64,000 nt of DNA, taken from positions 1 through 64,000 of the forward strand of contig JBDHYG010000010.1 of NCBI GenBank assembly GCA_039811225.1, written 5' to 3'. The translations under genes and the position numbers were made by a program. This DNA is from JAFDXJ01 sp039811225. GTDB taxonomy: Bacteria > Bacteroidota > Bacteroidia > Chitinophagales > Chitinophagaceae. Below are positions 14,916-25,636 of the stretch, one piece after another. The notes beneath the pieces are model-generated. The model was not told where the DNA came from, did no database searches, and worked only from the letters and a program-made list of their open reading frames with translations. The stretch's first letter is position 1. Each line of letters opens with the position of its first letter.

Positions 14916-16628
14916 ATGCAGGCAATTTTATTTTTTAGTAAAACATACAGGCGCTTATTGCTTGTAGCCGCTTTCAGTGCAGGCAGCCTCAATATGCTTC
15001 CGGCACAAGTGTACAACCGGGGTAATATGTATATCAGCGGGAATGTATATGTCATGGGCAATATACAAAATGCCAATGTGGCCAATTACCTCAATAACGG
15101 GAATTTTTATTTGGATGGCAGTTTTACCAATGACCAGGCGGCAATGGTATATGGAACCGGTACCAGTTCGGGGACGCTTATTCTACGCGGGAGTACAACA
15201 CCCGTGAGCCTGACCGGGACGCAACCCATCCGGCAAAACAACCTGACCTTAAATAAAACCACCACTACGAGCCTCGTGAATATGGGGGTAAGTGTTACCG
15301 CCAGGAATAATTTGACATTGCAGCGGGGAATCATTACGACCGGCACCAATTTATTCACGTATGAAAATATCGGCACGATTTCAATGCCGGGCACGGGCCT
15401 GGGGCAATCCGGTTCGGGTGCTTATACCGATAGTTATATAGCTACTTGTGATGCAGCGGGAACGCCCGTTACGGATGGCGCTTCGGCCACCACGCCCAAT
15501 GCCGGCACACAAGGATTTAAGATGCTGAATGTAACGGCCGTGAATACATATTTCCCGATTGGCGCCACCTATATTCCTGTATTAACGGGTGGCACACCTT
15601 CACCCAACCGCATGATGATCAATAACCAGTATGGTACGCCCACGGATTATACCGTGATCGTAAATATCGGGGATATAGGAAAAACTGTAGCTACCGGTGG
15701 CATTTATACCACGTACCATGTCAACCGCATCTGGTATGTAAAATCCAGTGTTGTGAATGGCCGGGCCAATATGCGTTTATTTTTTACGAAGCGCACTACC
15801 GGGTCTTATCCTTCCACGCAAAATGAAGTAGAGCTACCGGGTTTTGATTATTCGATATGTGCGTTGGTGGAAAAAAATTATGAACCATTGAACAATGGGT
15901 TTATCCGGCTTTCTTCCGGAGCGGATTTGATCAATAATATTGGTGCGGGAACAGAGACAGAAATTTATGGCCAATATACCATTGGGGTCAGCCCGGATGC
16001 CGGGGGCGCTACCGGGGGTATTGATACCTTTTACCGGTTTTCCGTGGTGAATCCCGGTTCCATTATTTTACCAGTAACGGTGACCGATCTGAAAGCAGCG
16101 TTGAATGGGACAAAAGTAGAGGTAACCTGGACCAGCCTGGATGAAGTGAATATCGACCGCTATACGGTAGAGCGTGCTGCCGATGCGGTGCATTTCAACC
16201 CGCTGGGTGATGTGAAAGCCCGGAATAATGGCCAACAGGAAAATAAATACGCGTTCACGGATGCGGCGCCCAGGCCCGGTGCCAATTATTACCGCGTGAA
16301 AGTGTGGGATAATTCCGGCCGCAGCAATTATACCAATGTGGTAAAAATAAACATCGACAACTCATTCAATAATTCCGGTTTCCGGATTTTCCCGAACCCG
16401 GTACGGCAAAAACAATTCACCTTGCAAATGCAAAAATTAGATGCCGGGAAATATACCGTGATCGTCACTGCTATCAATGGCCAGCGCGTGATGGAGACGA
16501 CAATTGATTATGCCGGTGGCCTGCAAAACTTCAGCCTGAAATTACCAGCCGGTACAGCAGCAGGCACGTATCATATTCTCCTGCGCAATGGAAATTACAA
16601 TGGTAAGACGATGGTGGTGGTGGAGTAA
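14916..16628 (+). CDS. T9SS-secreted surface protein with C-terminal sorting domain
   Basis: 570 residues. The signal peptide ends near residue 31 (...LNMLPAQ). Residues ~35-130 are a beta-rich region with repeated N-G-N-x-Y/F patterns, then a large unassigned part. Residues ~390-470 resemble a fibronectin-like domain (VTDLKAALNGTKVEVTWTSL...VDRYTVERA type). The last ~85 residues are a type IX sorting domain, starting FRIFPNPVRQKQFTLQM and ending in KTMVVVE, so the protein should leave through the PorV-dependent T9SS and be attached to the surface. Third gene of the operon starting at 11612. Confidence 0.88.
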   Translation: MQAILFFSKTYRRLLLVAAFSAGSLNMLPAQVYNRGNMYISGNVYVMGNIQNANVANYLNNGNFYLDGSFTNDQAAMVYGTGTSSGTLILRGSTTPVSLTGTQPIRQNNLTLNKTTTTSLVNMGVSVTARNNLTLQRGIITTGTNLFTYENIGTISMPGTGLGQSGSGAYTDSYIATCDAAGTPVTDGASATTPNAGTQGFKMLNVTAVNTYFPIGATYIPVLTGGTPSPNRMMINNQYGTPTDYTVIVNIGDIGKTVATGGIYTTYHVNRIWYVKSSVVNGRANMRLFFTKRTTGSYPSTQNEVELPGFDYSICALVEKNYEPLNNGFIRLSSGADLINNIGAGTETEIYGQYTIGVSPDAGGATGGIDTFYRFSVVNPGSIILPVTVTDLKAALNGTKVEVTWTSLDEVNIDRYTVERAADAVHFNPLGDVKARNNGQQENKYAFTDAAPRPGANYYRVKVWDNSGRSNYTNVVKINIDNSFNNSGFRIFPNPVRQKQFTLQMQKLDAGKYTVIVTAINGQRVMETTIDYAGGLQNFSLKLPAGTAAGTYHILLRNGNYNGKTMVVVE

Positions 16629-16953
16629 TTTTTTAGAAGCATTTTTAAATAGGATTTATTCCAGGTGAAATGAATGGGTAATGATGGCATTCGTCCCGGA
16701 TGTTCCATCCATTATGGGAAGAAAAATTTTGCCTAAAAAAAAGTCTTGATTTGTTTGACTTACTTTTTTCATTATTAAAGATGGATGTTTAAAATGAAAG
16801 TTCATGCCTGGTAAAATTTATGAATGGGTCGTTATGCCCATTCATTAAAACTTTTTGATGTAATAGAAATATCAAAGTAATGCTTATTAAATTGAACAAT
16901 CATACATAGAGCTTTTCATTTTTATAGTTCACACATTTTTCAAATGCGCATAA

Positions 16954-16977
16954 AAAAACCCCTCGAAAGGGGTTTTT
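16954..16977. terminator. Bidirectional intrinsic terminator
   Basis: A 10-bp perfect stem AAAAACCCCT/AGGGGTTTTT with a CGAA tetraloop lies between the convergent 14916-16628 operon end and the T9SS gene ending at 16996. The T-run is present in both directions. The rest of the 367-bp gap holds nothing else I can recognise. Confidence 0.9.
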
Positions 16978-16995
16978 ATTTTGGAAAGGGTTATA

Positions 16996-19479
16996 TTATA
17001 ACTTCACCAGTTTGCGGTATTCTATGCCGCCTGGTTTCTGGATTTTTAAAATATACATGCCCGGCGCCAGGTTGGCTGCATTGATGGAAATGGTATTGGT
17101 GCCTTTACTGATTTCCTTTTGTATGCTTTGCAGGCTATGGCCTTGCATATCGGTCAGTAACAGGGAATACTGGCAATCCATATCTTCATTGATCACCACG
17201 GTGAAATGGTCTTTGAATGGATTCGGGTACACATCCACCTGTTTTGCATATTCCGGTGAGGAGTTGGTTTTTCCGGCTAAGCCCGGTTTGGCAACAAGGG
17301 CTTTATCACCGCCATGCAGGTAGAAAGTGGACAGGTAGGTTGCTTCAAAACTGATCATCATATTGTTGTCATCATATTTTCCTGCAAAGGATGGGGTAAT
17401 AAAGGCGGTGGCATGTTTGGTAAACTCGGTAGCACAATTATCATTATTCTGTGATACGCGGATATCCTTAATAGAAGATACGCCGGAACCGGGTTTATCA
17501 ATCAGTTTTTGCAACTCGTCATTCGGGATGATGATGCGAACCTGTACTGGTGTATTCGGTTGTTTGCCCGGATCAAGCGTAATAGTCCGGTCGAGGTAAT
17601 ACACCCCATTTTTGTCCTGGCGAAGCGCACCGGAATGGCGGTACAGGCCACCTTGAACCATATTCAGCTTATTGCCATTGGCATTTATTTCTGAAATTAA
17701 TTTATAGGCTTCGTCGGTTTGTGGTACCCAACGGCTTCGGTTATCACCATCGGTATATTTATCGATACTGTAAGGGGAAATCGGGGTACAACTATTCCCT
17801 TTGCCCTTGGCAATATCCAGGTCCATCATGCTCAGTTTGAAATTAGCATACGTAAACTGGTCGGCCGTAAAGAGGCGTACATAGTAGGTTTTCCCTTTTT
17901 TCACTTTATAGGTGAAGATGTCTTTGGTAACACCCGGATCCACTGGGAAGTAACCACAGTCAACGGATTTTTTCAGGTTGCAGGATTCCAGGATATCAAT
18001 GTACATTCCCGGGTTACTGTGTGCAAAGGCATAGTTCTTATATTTCATATTAGTGAAACGGAAGAGCTGCATATCGGAAGTGGCGGTGAATTTTAACCAC
18101 ACATCATCATCCCCGCTGCTATAGCCGCAAAGATCCGGATAGTCACTCATGTTCAGATTGGTAGCGCCCAGGGTATTGATGCGTACGCCTTTGGCTGTAT
18201 CGTTATAAGGCACGGGGAACATTTCAAGTGGCGCATCACAATTATCATTTGCCGGTGGTGGGTTATAACATTCCACCTGGAAATAATAAGAACTGGGGAA
18301 GCCCGGAGCTGCCATGGCTTTTTCCAGGATCAGGTATTCTTTCCCGGCTTCAAGCGGGCCGAATGTGGCTTTACCGCCGAAGTCTCCGTATTCACTGCCT
18401 ATACAGGTCCAGCCATCCGGGCCGGCGCCTTGTGACGCTTCTTTATAGGCAAACTCCATCGTCTGGCCGGTATTTACTGCGAGGACATTAAAGTTGTAAT
18501 AGCCACTCACCGATGGGGTGAATTTGTGAAAATTCTCCATACCGAAATAGGGCTGGTTGCAAATGATATTCATGTATAAGCCCTGGTTGGCCCTGAATTG
18601 TTTAAAGGTTTTTTCACCACAGTTCAGCGATTCGATATTGGCAACATCGTAGGCAGAAGAAAATTCTTTCATAGCCCAGCTGGAATAATTGCCGTTTTTA
18701 TCAATGGTTTTTACATACAGGTAATAACGGGTGGCCGGTTGTAGGCCGGTAAGTGGCGCACTGGTTTCAGTTGTTGTGCTCGGGTTGGCCGGTGGTTCCG
18801 GCTTATCATTGTAACCATATAAATATTTCTTAGCCATGCCAATTCTTTTCCAGCTGGCTGTTGCAGTGGTGGTGGTAATATCGGTTACATCCAGGTCAGG
18901 TGATTCAAACGTGTTTACTTCTTTGGCAAGGAAATTATCGATATAAATGTAGGTATAAGTAACCGGGCTGGTACAGTGAATGGCAAAGTACTTGGTGCCG
19001 GTTTCGGTAGCTTTATAATTAATTTGTGCCTTGGTATAATAGTCGGTAGAGAATTTTTGTTTCCAGAGCAGTTCCGTTTGCGCGGAAGATTGTTGTGCAT
19101 TGCCCATTCTTACTTCCAGGGTATTGGATTGAAAGACCTGGTTTTTGTAATAAAATGAAATGCTGTAGCGCTTGCCGGCTTCCATGTTAAATGCTGGTGT
19201 AATCAACCAGGCATCACTTTGGTCGCCAAAAAAACTATTGGCCAGGTACATACATTTCACACCATTCAGGGCATTGCCGCCGTATTCTGTATTCTTCAGG
19301 CTTTGCCATTTTGCATGGCTGGTATTTTCTACTACCCAGCCGGGTGGCGGAGCAGGAACCGGTGCATTTTCAAAACCGGAGAATAAATAGTTCTGTGCAA
19401 AGAGTGGCATGCCACACATGCAGCAGCAACAAAACAGGAAAAAAGATTTCATCATTCGGGGTGTAAATTTTGTAAGCAT
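16996..19479 (-). CDS. Large T9SS-secreted adhesin-like protein
   Basis: About 827 residues from the ATG at 19479 (or 19455, giving MMKSFFLFCC...). The longer frame to 19611 adds residues unlike a signal peptide. After the signal peptide (…MPLFAQ) comes a choice-of-anchor J/cleaved-adhesin-like domain (GFENAPVPAPPPGW ... SDAWLITPAFNM), then a fibronectin type III domain (DITTTTATASWKRI ... LTGLQPATRYYLYVKTID), two domains resembling bacterial pre-peptidase C-terminal domains (DNCDAPLEMF...), and a type IX sorting domain (VDVYPNPFKDHFTVVINE to the end). No protease motif was seen. Convergent with the upstream operon across the terminator. Confidence 0.85.
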   Translation of the reverse strand: MLTKFTPRMMKSFFLFCCCCMCGMPLFAQNYLFSGFENAPVPAPPPGWVVENTSHAKWQSLKNTEYGGNALNGVKCMYLANSFFGDQSDAWLITPAFNMEAGKRYSISFYYKNQVFQSNTLEVRMGNAQQSSAQTELLWKQKFSTDYYTKAQINYKATETGTKYFAIHCTSPVTYTYIYIDNFLAKEVNTFESPDLDVTDITTTTATASWKRIGMAKKYLYGYNDKPEPPANPSTTTETSAPLTGLQPATRYYLYVKTIDKNGNYSSWAMKEFSSAYDVANIESLNCGEKTFKQFRANQGLYMNIICNQPYFGMENFHKFTPSVSGYYNFNVLAVNTGQTMEFAYKEASQGAGPDGWTCIGSEYGDFGGKATFGPLEAGKEYLILEKAMAAPGFPSSYYFQVECYNPPPANDNCDAPLEMFPVPYNDTAKGVRINTLGATNLNMSDYPDLCGYSSGDDDVWLKFTATSDMQLFRFTNMKYKNYAFAHSNPGMYIDILESCNLKKSVDCGYFPVDPGVTKDIFTYKVKKGKTYYVRLFTADQFTYANFKLSMMDLDIAKGKGNSCTPISPYSIDKYTDGDNRSRWVPQTDEAYKLISEINANGNKLNMVQGGLYRHSGALRQDKNGVYYLDRTITLDPGKQPNTPVQVRIIIPNDELQKLIDKPGSGVSSIKDIRVSQNNDNCATEFTKHATAFITPSFAGKYDDNNMMISFEATYLSTFYLHGGDKALVAKPGLAGKTNSSPEYAKQVDVYPNPFKDHFTVVINEDMDCQYSLLLTDMQGHSLQSIQKEISKGTNTISINAANLAPGMYILKIQKPGGIEYRKLVKL

Positions 19480-19724
19480 TTTGGAGAATTTTGGTTTAAC
19501 AATATTTCCGGAATTATTTTCCGGGGGAATAAAAGTAACCTTATTCTGTAAGATTGAGAAAAAATTTACAGGAATGCAATGGCGGCCTGTAATTGAATTA
19601 GCCAGGGGCACAAAAGTTTTTCAACAGATTTTTCATTGTATATAAAAAATAATGTATTTTAATGGGGATCAGGAAATGAGGTGCAAATCGGGAATGACTG
19701 TATTAGCTTTTAATTGTAAATCAC

Positions 19725-21269
19725 ATGCTTGTAAAAACCTTTGGCAGTGCTGTCTATGGTGTGGAAGCCATTACCATAACCATCGAAGTGAATGTGAGTA
19801 ATGGCCAGAATTATTTTATTGTGGGTTTACCGGATAGCGCGGTGAAAGAAAGTTTGCCCCGCATTGAAAGCGCCATCAAAACCAATGGCCTGCATATGCC
19901 CCGCACGAAACTGGTGATCAACCTGGCGCCGGCTGATATACGCAAATCCGGGACAGCGTTTGATTTGCCCATAGCCATGGGAGTCTTGGGCGCCAGTGAA
20001 CAATTAAAAGATCCCGGCCTGCTCGCTGACTATGTCATCATGGGTGAGTTGAGTCTTGATGGTAGCATTAAACCCATCAAAGGTGCTTTGCCCATAGCTA
20101 TCCAGGCCCGGAAAGAAGGTTTTAAAGGCCTGATCGTTCCCAAAGAAAATGCTCGCGAAGCGGGTATGGTCAACCAGTTGAAAGTGTATGCCGTACAGCA
20201 TTTGAAAGAAGTCATTGCTTTTTTTGAAGACCCATCCACGTTGCCGGCAGTGGTGGTGAATACACGCGATGAATTTTATGAGTCCCAGAAAGAATTTGAT
20301 ATTGATTTCAATGATGTCAAGGGCCAGGAAAATATTAAACGCGCTTTGGAGATTGCAGCAGCTGGTGGCCATAACGCAATCCTCATCGGCCCGCCGGGTG
20401 CGGGGAAAACGATGCTGGCAAAACGGTTGCCCACCATTTTACCACCCTTGACTTTATATGAAGCATTAGAGACTACGAAGATTCATAGTGTGGCAGGCAA
20501 ATTACCGGAAAATACTTCACTCATCAGTAAACGGCCTTTTCGATCTCCTCATCACACGGTGAGTGATGCTGCGCTGGTGGGAGGAGGTGGTATCCCGCAA
20601 CCGGGAGAAATTTCCCTGGCACATAATGGGGTGTTATTCCTGGATGAATTACCGGAATTTAAACGAACTGTATTAGAAGTGATGCGCCAGCCCATGGAAG
20701 AGCGGAAAGTTATCATTTCCCGCACTAAAATGACCCTGGAGTTCCCGGCCAATTTTATGCTCATTGCTTCTATGAATCCCTGTCCCTGCGGCTTTTACAA
20801 TCATCCCACCAAAGAATGTACCTGCCCGCCGGGTGCCGTACAAAAATATTTGAATAAAATATCGGGGCCTTTATTAGATCGCATTGACCTGCACGTGGAA
20901 GTAACACCGGTAGCTTTCAGTGAACTCAGTAATAGCCAGAGCCGGGGAGAAAACTCTGCCACCATCCGGGAGCGTGTGATCCGGGCAAGAGATATACAAA
21001 CGGAACGCTATAAAGATATTCCCGGCCTGTATGCCAATGCACAAATCAGCAGTAAACAATTGCGGGAAATATGTGTGATTGGTACAGCCGGGGAAGCTTT
21101 ATTAAAGCGGGCCATGGAGCGATTAAATTTATCGGCGCGTGCCTACGATCGTATTTTAAAAGTGAGCCGCACCATAGCCGACCTGGCGGCTTCCGAAAAT
21201 ATCCTGGTGGAACACCTGGCTGAAGCTATTCAATACCGGAGCCTGGACAGGGAAGGTTGGGCAGGCTGA
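19725..21269 (+). CDS. comM: ComM/YifB-family Mg chelatase-like AAA+ ATPase
   Basis: 514 residues. The N-terminal domain (1-170, beginning MLVKTFGSAVYGVEAITITI) is the ChlI/ComM type found in YifB. The AAA+ module has Walker A GPPGAGKT at 222-229, a Walker B LFLDELPEF, and the cysteine-containing loop NPCPCGFYNHPTKECTCPPG. The C-terminal Mg-chelatase subdomain ends the protein. In Gram-negative bacteria ComM is a hexameric helicase that promotes branch migration during natural transformation. Convergent with the DUF5686 gene, 1 bp apart. comF and radA, also linked to DNA uptake and recombination, are elsewhere in the window. Confidence 0.95.
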   Translation: MLVKTFGSAVYGVEAITITIEVNVSNGQNYFIVGLPDSAVKESLPRIESAIKTNGLHMPRTKLVINLAPADIRKSGTAFDLPIAMGVLGASEQLKDPGLLADYVIMGELSLDGSIKPIKGALPIAIQARKEGFKGLIVPKENAREAGMVNQLKVYAVQHLKEVIAFFEDPSTLPAVVVNTRDEFYESQKEFDIDFNDVKGQENIKRALEIAAAGGHNAILIGPPGAGKTMLAKRLPTILPPLTLYEALETTKIHSVAGKLPENTSLISKRPFRSPHHTVSDAALVGGGGIPQPGEISLAHNGVLFLDELPEFKRTVLEVMRQPMEERKVIISRTKMTLEFPANFMLIASMNPCPCGFYNHPTKECTCPPGAVQKYLNKISGPLLDRIDLHVEVTPVAFSELSNSQSRGENSATIRERVIRARDIQTERYKDIPGLYANAQISSKQLREICVIGTAGEALLKRAMERLNLSARAYDRILKVSRTIADLAASENILVEHLAEAIQYRSLDREGWAG

Positions 21270-21270
21270 T

Positions 21271-23802
21271 TTATTTTTTGCCCAATGTAATTTTACTGCC
21301 AATCAACCCATTGAAGCCGACACGGATAAAAATAGGTTGCCCAACACCATTCCAAAATGATTTGCCCACATCCACCCGCAAGATTTTTAAGATATTTTCC
21401 ATGCCCCCAAAAAACTCATAATAATTCCGGTCTGCATTTTCATAGAAAGCATTAGCGCCTACTACTAAATGCCAGTTGAGTTTTTTGAAAAAAGGAATTT
21501 TATTGGTCAATGCACCATTGAAATGATGTTGCAGGTAAGCGGCTGTATAGAAAGAAGCCGTGGTACTATTGGCATAATAAAGCGCATTTAAGAATGTGTT
21601 TTCATAATCGAGTATCTCCACACTTCTATGGCCATTGAAATGTTTGTAATCCTGGATATTCACCACTTTACTATTGAGGAAACCACCTACATCAATGCGG
21701 GCAATTAGTTGGCCCATGAGTTTAAAATTAAATGCATCAGAAATGGCGATATTCCATTTATCAAAATTTTCATCACTGCCGAAAACATGGGGAATCCCTT
21801 TATCATAGTTCAATTGGAATATGGGCGCTTTTGAGCCGAGTGATAATTTATAATTGGGGAATTGAATATATTTCTGCCCCGGTTGATAGGTTAATTGTAT
21901 GCTGGCAATAAAAGCCTGGTGTCGCAGAAAATTGGAAGACATCACTTCGACCGGGTAATTGGGTGTAAATTTTTGTGTTGAATAACGGATGATGGAATAG
22001 TTCGTGGTGTTTTCCAGTGGCAGGCGGTCTTCATAGAGGAGTCCGGCTTCCAGGGAAAATCCATTTTCTAATTTTTGGCTGTATTGGATTTGCCCAAAAT
22101 AGTTTTCATCTATTTTCAGGTAATTGCGATTGAAGAGTAAGGTTTGTGTAAGGCTTTGCAGGGGCGGAATCGGGCAATCGGCATAGAGCTGGCTAACGCG
22201 TTTTCCCCCGCTGAAAATAAATTTGCTCTTTGCTACCTGCCTGTAGCCATTTTCAAAATTATCTTCCAATCCACCCTCCCATTGCAGGGAAGCCTAGGCA
22301 TTCAAATGTGTATTGTGCCATCCATAACGTATAACCGGCGTGAATTGCATGCTACCTCGTCGATATTTTTTGTTGATGGTAAAACTTGCATGGGTGACTA
22401 GGCCTTCTACCGTATTGTAACTGACCTGGGGCAATAAGGCTTTCCATTGAAATGTGGTGGGGGTGATGGGTTTAAAGTTGGAACGGGTAAAGCCATTCAG
22501 GAAAATATTTTTCAGGGAAATTTTTCCCTGGGCTTTGCGCAACGAATCAATGCGGCGCTGGGAAAACAGGGAATCTTGTTGTGATTGAAAAATACTGTCT
22601 TTGATATGGAAATTATGTTGCTCTTCTGTTTCCAATGGAATAGGCCGTACGGAGTCCCAGTAGGCAGAAGATTTTTTATTTACTGCTGAATCATATTTCA
22701 CCACCACGTTATTAAAATAACCGGGAGGGAATACCGGGTGCAAATCATAGTCATTGTATTGATTGATGAAATTTCCGACGATGTCGGCACCGAACATATT
22801 CAGAGAAAAATAAACAGCCTGGTTTTTTGTCCGCCATACATCCGAAGATATGGGCGCCTGTATTTGCCGGATAGATAAAGTGTCTAAGATTTCCAATTGG
22901 GAAGATTTGGTAAGCAGGAGGTCGAGGCTGTGAATGCGCCAGTCGCCGTCTGTAATATAAATGGTCCCGGTGAAAAGCGGTTCATAAGCCCGGCGGGGTT
23001 TCACTTCTATTTCGTGTACTTCTTTACCTTCTTCGGTGAATGAGCAGAGGTAATGATATTTATAAAAATATATAGCGGCATCGGCGATAGGTGATACAAA
23101 ACCCCGTGGTGCAAACTGGTCGGTTAATACGGTTACATTGTTATCGTAAAAATTGATGAAGATGGGAAAATTAAACCCATAGCCATTCGAGCCGCTTTCC
23201 CTTCCGGAAAGCACTTCCAATTTTTGCTGATCGGGTTTGCGAAAAGCAATGCGGGTGAGCGATTCCGATAAATAGAGCATACCTTTCCCGGTGGAATCCA
23301 CGCCTATATCCTGTCTTGTTTTTTCATCCATTTTTTGCCCGAGAATTTTTTCAGGAAGTTTGCGGCTTTTCATCCAGGTTTTGATATAAGCTTCGCAGGT
23401 AAAGGAATCCAATGGGGACTGGTATTCTCTTCTTTTTGCAATAGCATGCCGGATGATTTCATAAGCCGGGTCTTCTTCATTGGTGGAAATAACCACATTG
23501 GTCAAAGAACCGGCCAGCGGTGTCAATACAAAATCAAAGAATTGTGTGGAAGCTGAAATCGTCATTTTTTTTTCAGCACGGGCATAGCCGACATATTGAA
23601 CAATAAATGTATAATCACCCGGGGACAGTGCCATTGTATAATATCCTTCCTGGTTAGCGGTAACGCCTTTACCATTTTGTTTTATTGAAACAGAGGCGAA
23701 TGGCAGCGCATTTCCATTATTATCTTTCACATAGCCACTGATAGATTGGGCAGTTGCCTGGAAAACAAATAGCCATGTGATGAAGTAAATGGAAATTTTC
23801 AT
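21271..23802 (-). pseudogene. DUF5686 / carboxypeptidase-regulatory-like protein interrupted by an in-frame TAG
   Basis: The reading frame from ATG 23802 encodes a signal peptide, a CarboxypepD_reg-like domain (SISGYVKDNNGNALPFASVS, residues ~20-105) and a DUF5686 region, then stops at TAG 22296-22294. The same frame continues without shift: nine codons later the second open part (22269-21271) resumes with LEDNFENG and shows the expected outer-membrane-barrel-like C-terminus. Together they give 843 codons, the usual size of DUF5686 proteins. A single substitution (for example of a Tyr or Trp codon) explains the break. It could be a real pseudogene, a recent mutation or a sequencing error. DUF5686 proteins are predicted outer-membrane proteins of unknown role. 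Confidence 0.85.
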
Positions 23803-23932
23803 GCAGTCATATTTACAAGCAAGTAAATCAAATTTTCGCTATGAAAGAAAGAAATTCAGGGAAGGCCTTTACTTTAAGTTTTATACAACAAAAATTTTAG
23901 TGTTATTTTGTTGACAATAACAACAGCCACAC

Positions 23933-24622
23933 ATGTTTGATGATTTACCTCTTTGGTTACAAACTTTTTTATTGATCATTCCATCGACCTATATGGCGTT
24001 GTTTCATGTGGTGAACCCGATTGGTTCCGGTGTATTGTTCCTGGGTTTGACACCCAATACGCCCAATAAAGTCCGGCGGAAGATGGCCCGGAAAATTGCA
24101 TTGAATGCAGGGGTTATTTTAATGTTTACGGTATTGGCGGGGATTTATATCATGAAGCTGTTTGGCATTACCATACCCATTGTACAGATGTGTGGCGGCA
24201 CGATGATCCTCACTATGGGCTGGCGTTCCTTGCAGCAGGATGATACCGTGAATGAAAGTGATAAGAAAAAATATCTTAGTGAGCAAATCAATGAGGCTGA
24301 CCATACGAATAAGGTTTTTTATCCTTATACGTTTCCTTTTACCATTGGCCCCGGAAGTATTGCCGTAGCATTAACGATAAGTGCGGAAGCGCTTGGGGGA
24401 AAAACGCATGAATACATCATGCATTATTCTGCTTCGGCCATTGCGATTCTCCTGATCATGCTGAGTATTTATATCTGTTTCAGTTCGGCAGATTTTTTTG
24501 TAAGCAAAGCATCCGAACAAGCCAGGCGGGTAATCATGAAGATTTTGTCCTTTGTACTCCTTTGTATCGGCGGGCAGATTATCATGAATGGCGTTACAGA
24601 GTTTGTACATACATTTACCTGA
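23933..24622 (+). CDS. MarC-family integral membrane protein
   Basis: 229 residues with about six transmembrane helices and MarC/UPF0056 signatures: VNPIGSGVLFLGLTPNT in the first third, a second TM block around IVQMCGGTMILTMGWRSLQ, and the re-entrant PFTIGPGSIAVALTI segment. MarC proteins lie in the inner membrane; despite the name the family has no proven antibiotic-resistance role and the transported substrate is unknown. A hydrophilic loop (about residues 105-125) separates the halves. Single gene, convergent with metF. Confidence 0.88.
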   Translation: MFDDLPLWLQTFLLIIPSTYMALFHVVNPIGSGVLFLGLTPNTPNKVRRKMARKIALNAGVILMFTVLAGIYIMKLFGITIPIVQMCGGTMILTMGWRSLQQDDTVNESDKKKYLSEQINEADHTNKVFYPYTFPFTIGPGSIAVALTISAEALGGKTHEYIMHYSASAIAILLIMLSIYICFSSADFFVSKASEQARRVIMKILSFVLLCIGGQIIMNGVTEFVHTFT

Positions 24623-24682
24623 GTAACATCATAGGTTTTTTGCACAGCAAAATATGAAACAGTTACCGAAGAGACACTTTTT

Positions 24683-25636
24683 TTAAAATACAGCCTGCAC
24701 CACATTCCTTATGGTAGCGGGTTTGCCCAGGGTGTAGTAATGCAATACCGGCACACCAAATTGGATGAGGCCTTTACTTTGTTCGATCAGCCATTCTTTA
24801 CCGGCTATTTCACATTCTTCATCCGTTTTGCATTTTAGGATTGCATCTGATAAATCATTGGGTATATCAACATGAAAAATACGGGGCAGCAGGGATAATT
24901 GTTTTTTACTGCTGATCGGTTTCAATCCCGGGATAATGGGTACCATGATATCCATTGCCCGACAGGCGGCAACAAAATCAAAATATTTTTGATTGTCAAA
25001 AAACATTTGTGTCATGATATATTCAGCACCGGCATCTACTTTGGCTTTTAGGGTTTTTAGATCCATTTCTTTATTGGGCGCTTCAAAATGTTTTTCAGGA
25101 TAGCCGGCGACACCTATACAAAAATTTGTTTTTCCCCCATTGCGGATATCTTCATCGAGGTACACCCCGTGATTGAGGTTCACCACTTGCTTCAATAAAT
25201 CTATAGCATACACATGGCCACCGGGCTCCGGTTCAAAAAAAGCTTCATTCTTGGAAGCATCCCCGCGGATGATCAATACATTATCTATGTCAAGAAAATT
25301 CAGGTCGATTAAAGCATCTTCCGTTTCCCGCATGGCAAAGCCACCACAAATAATATGGGGAACAGCATCAATTTTATAATGGTTCATAATGGCGGCACAA
25401 ATCCCAACCGTTCCCGGCCTTTTGCGGATCTCGACTTTTTCAAAACTGCCATCTTTTCTTTTCTTGTAAGCAGTTTCACTGCGGTGATAGGTTACATTAA
25501 TCCAGGAAGGTTTGAACTCCATTAATGGGTCGAGGTGTTCATAGATGGAGCCGATGCTTTTACCTTTCAGTGGGGGTAAAATCTCAAAAGAAACCAGGGT
25601 TTTTTTTGCCTGCGAAATATGTTCCGTGATCTTCAT
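24683..25636 (-). CDS. metF: 5,10-methylenetetrahydrofolate reductase
   Basis: 317-residue (beta/alpha)8 flavoprotein, a little longer than E. coli MetF (296). The first block SFEILPPLKG holds the catalytic-Glu region of the family, and VTYHRSE, then NVLIIRGD, then CIGVAGYPEKHFEAPN and ITQMFFD-like YIMTQMFFDN are the other conserved segments. It reduces methylene-THF to methyl-THF for methionine synthesis. No riboswitch is visible in the ~130 bp upstream. Single gene, divergent from lptB with no metH in the window. Confidence 0.95.
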   Translation of the reverse strand: MKITEHISQAKKTLVSFEILPPLKGKSIGSIYEHLDPLMEFKPSWINVTYHRSETAYKKRKDGSFEKVEIRKRPGTVGICAAIMNHYKIDAVPHIICGGFAMRETEDALIDLNFLDIDNVLIIRGDASKNEAFFEPEPGGHVYAIDLLKQVVNLNHGVYLDEDIRNGGKTNFCIGVAGYPEKHFEAPNKEMDLKTLKAKVDAGAEYIMTQMFFDNQKYFDFVAACRAMDIMVPIIPGLKPISSKKQLSLLPRIFHVDIPNDLSDAILKCKTDEECEIAGKEWLIEQSKGLIQFGVPVLHYYTLGKPATIRNVVQAVF

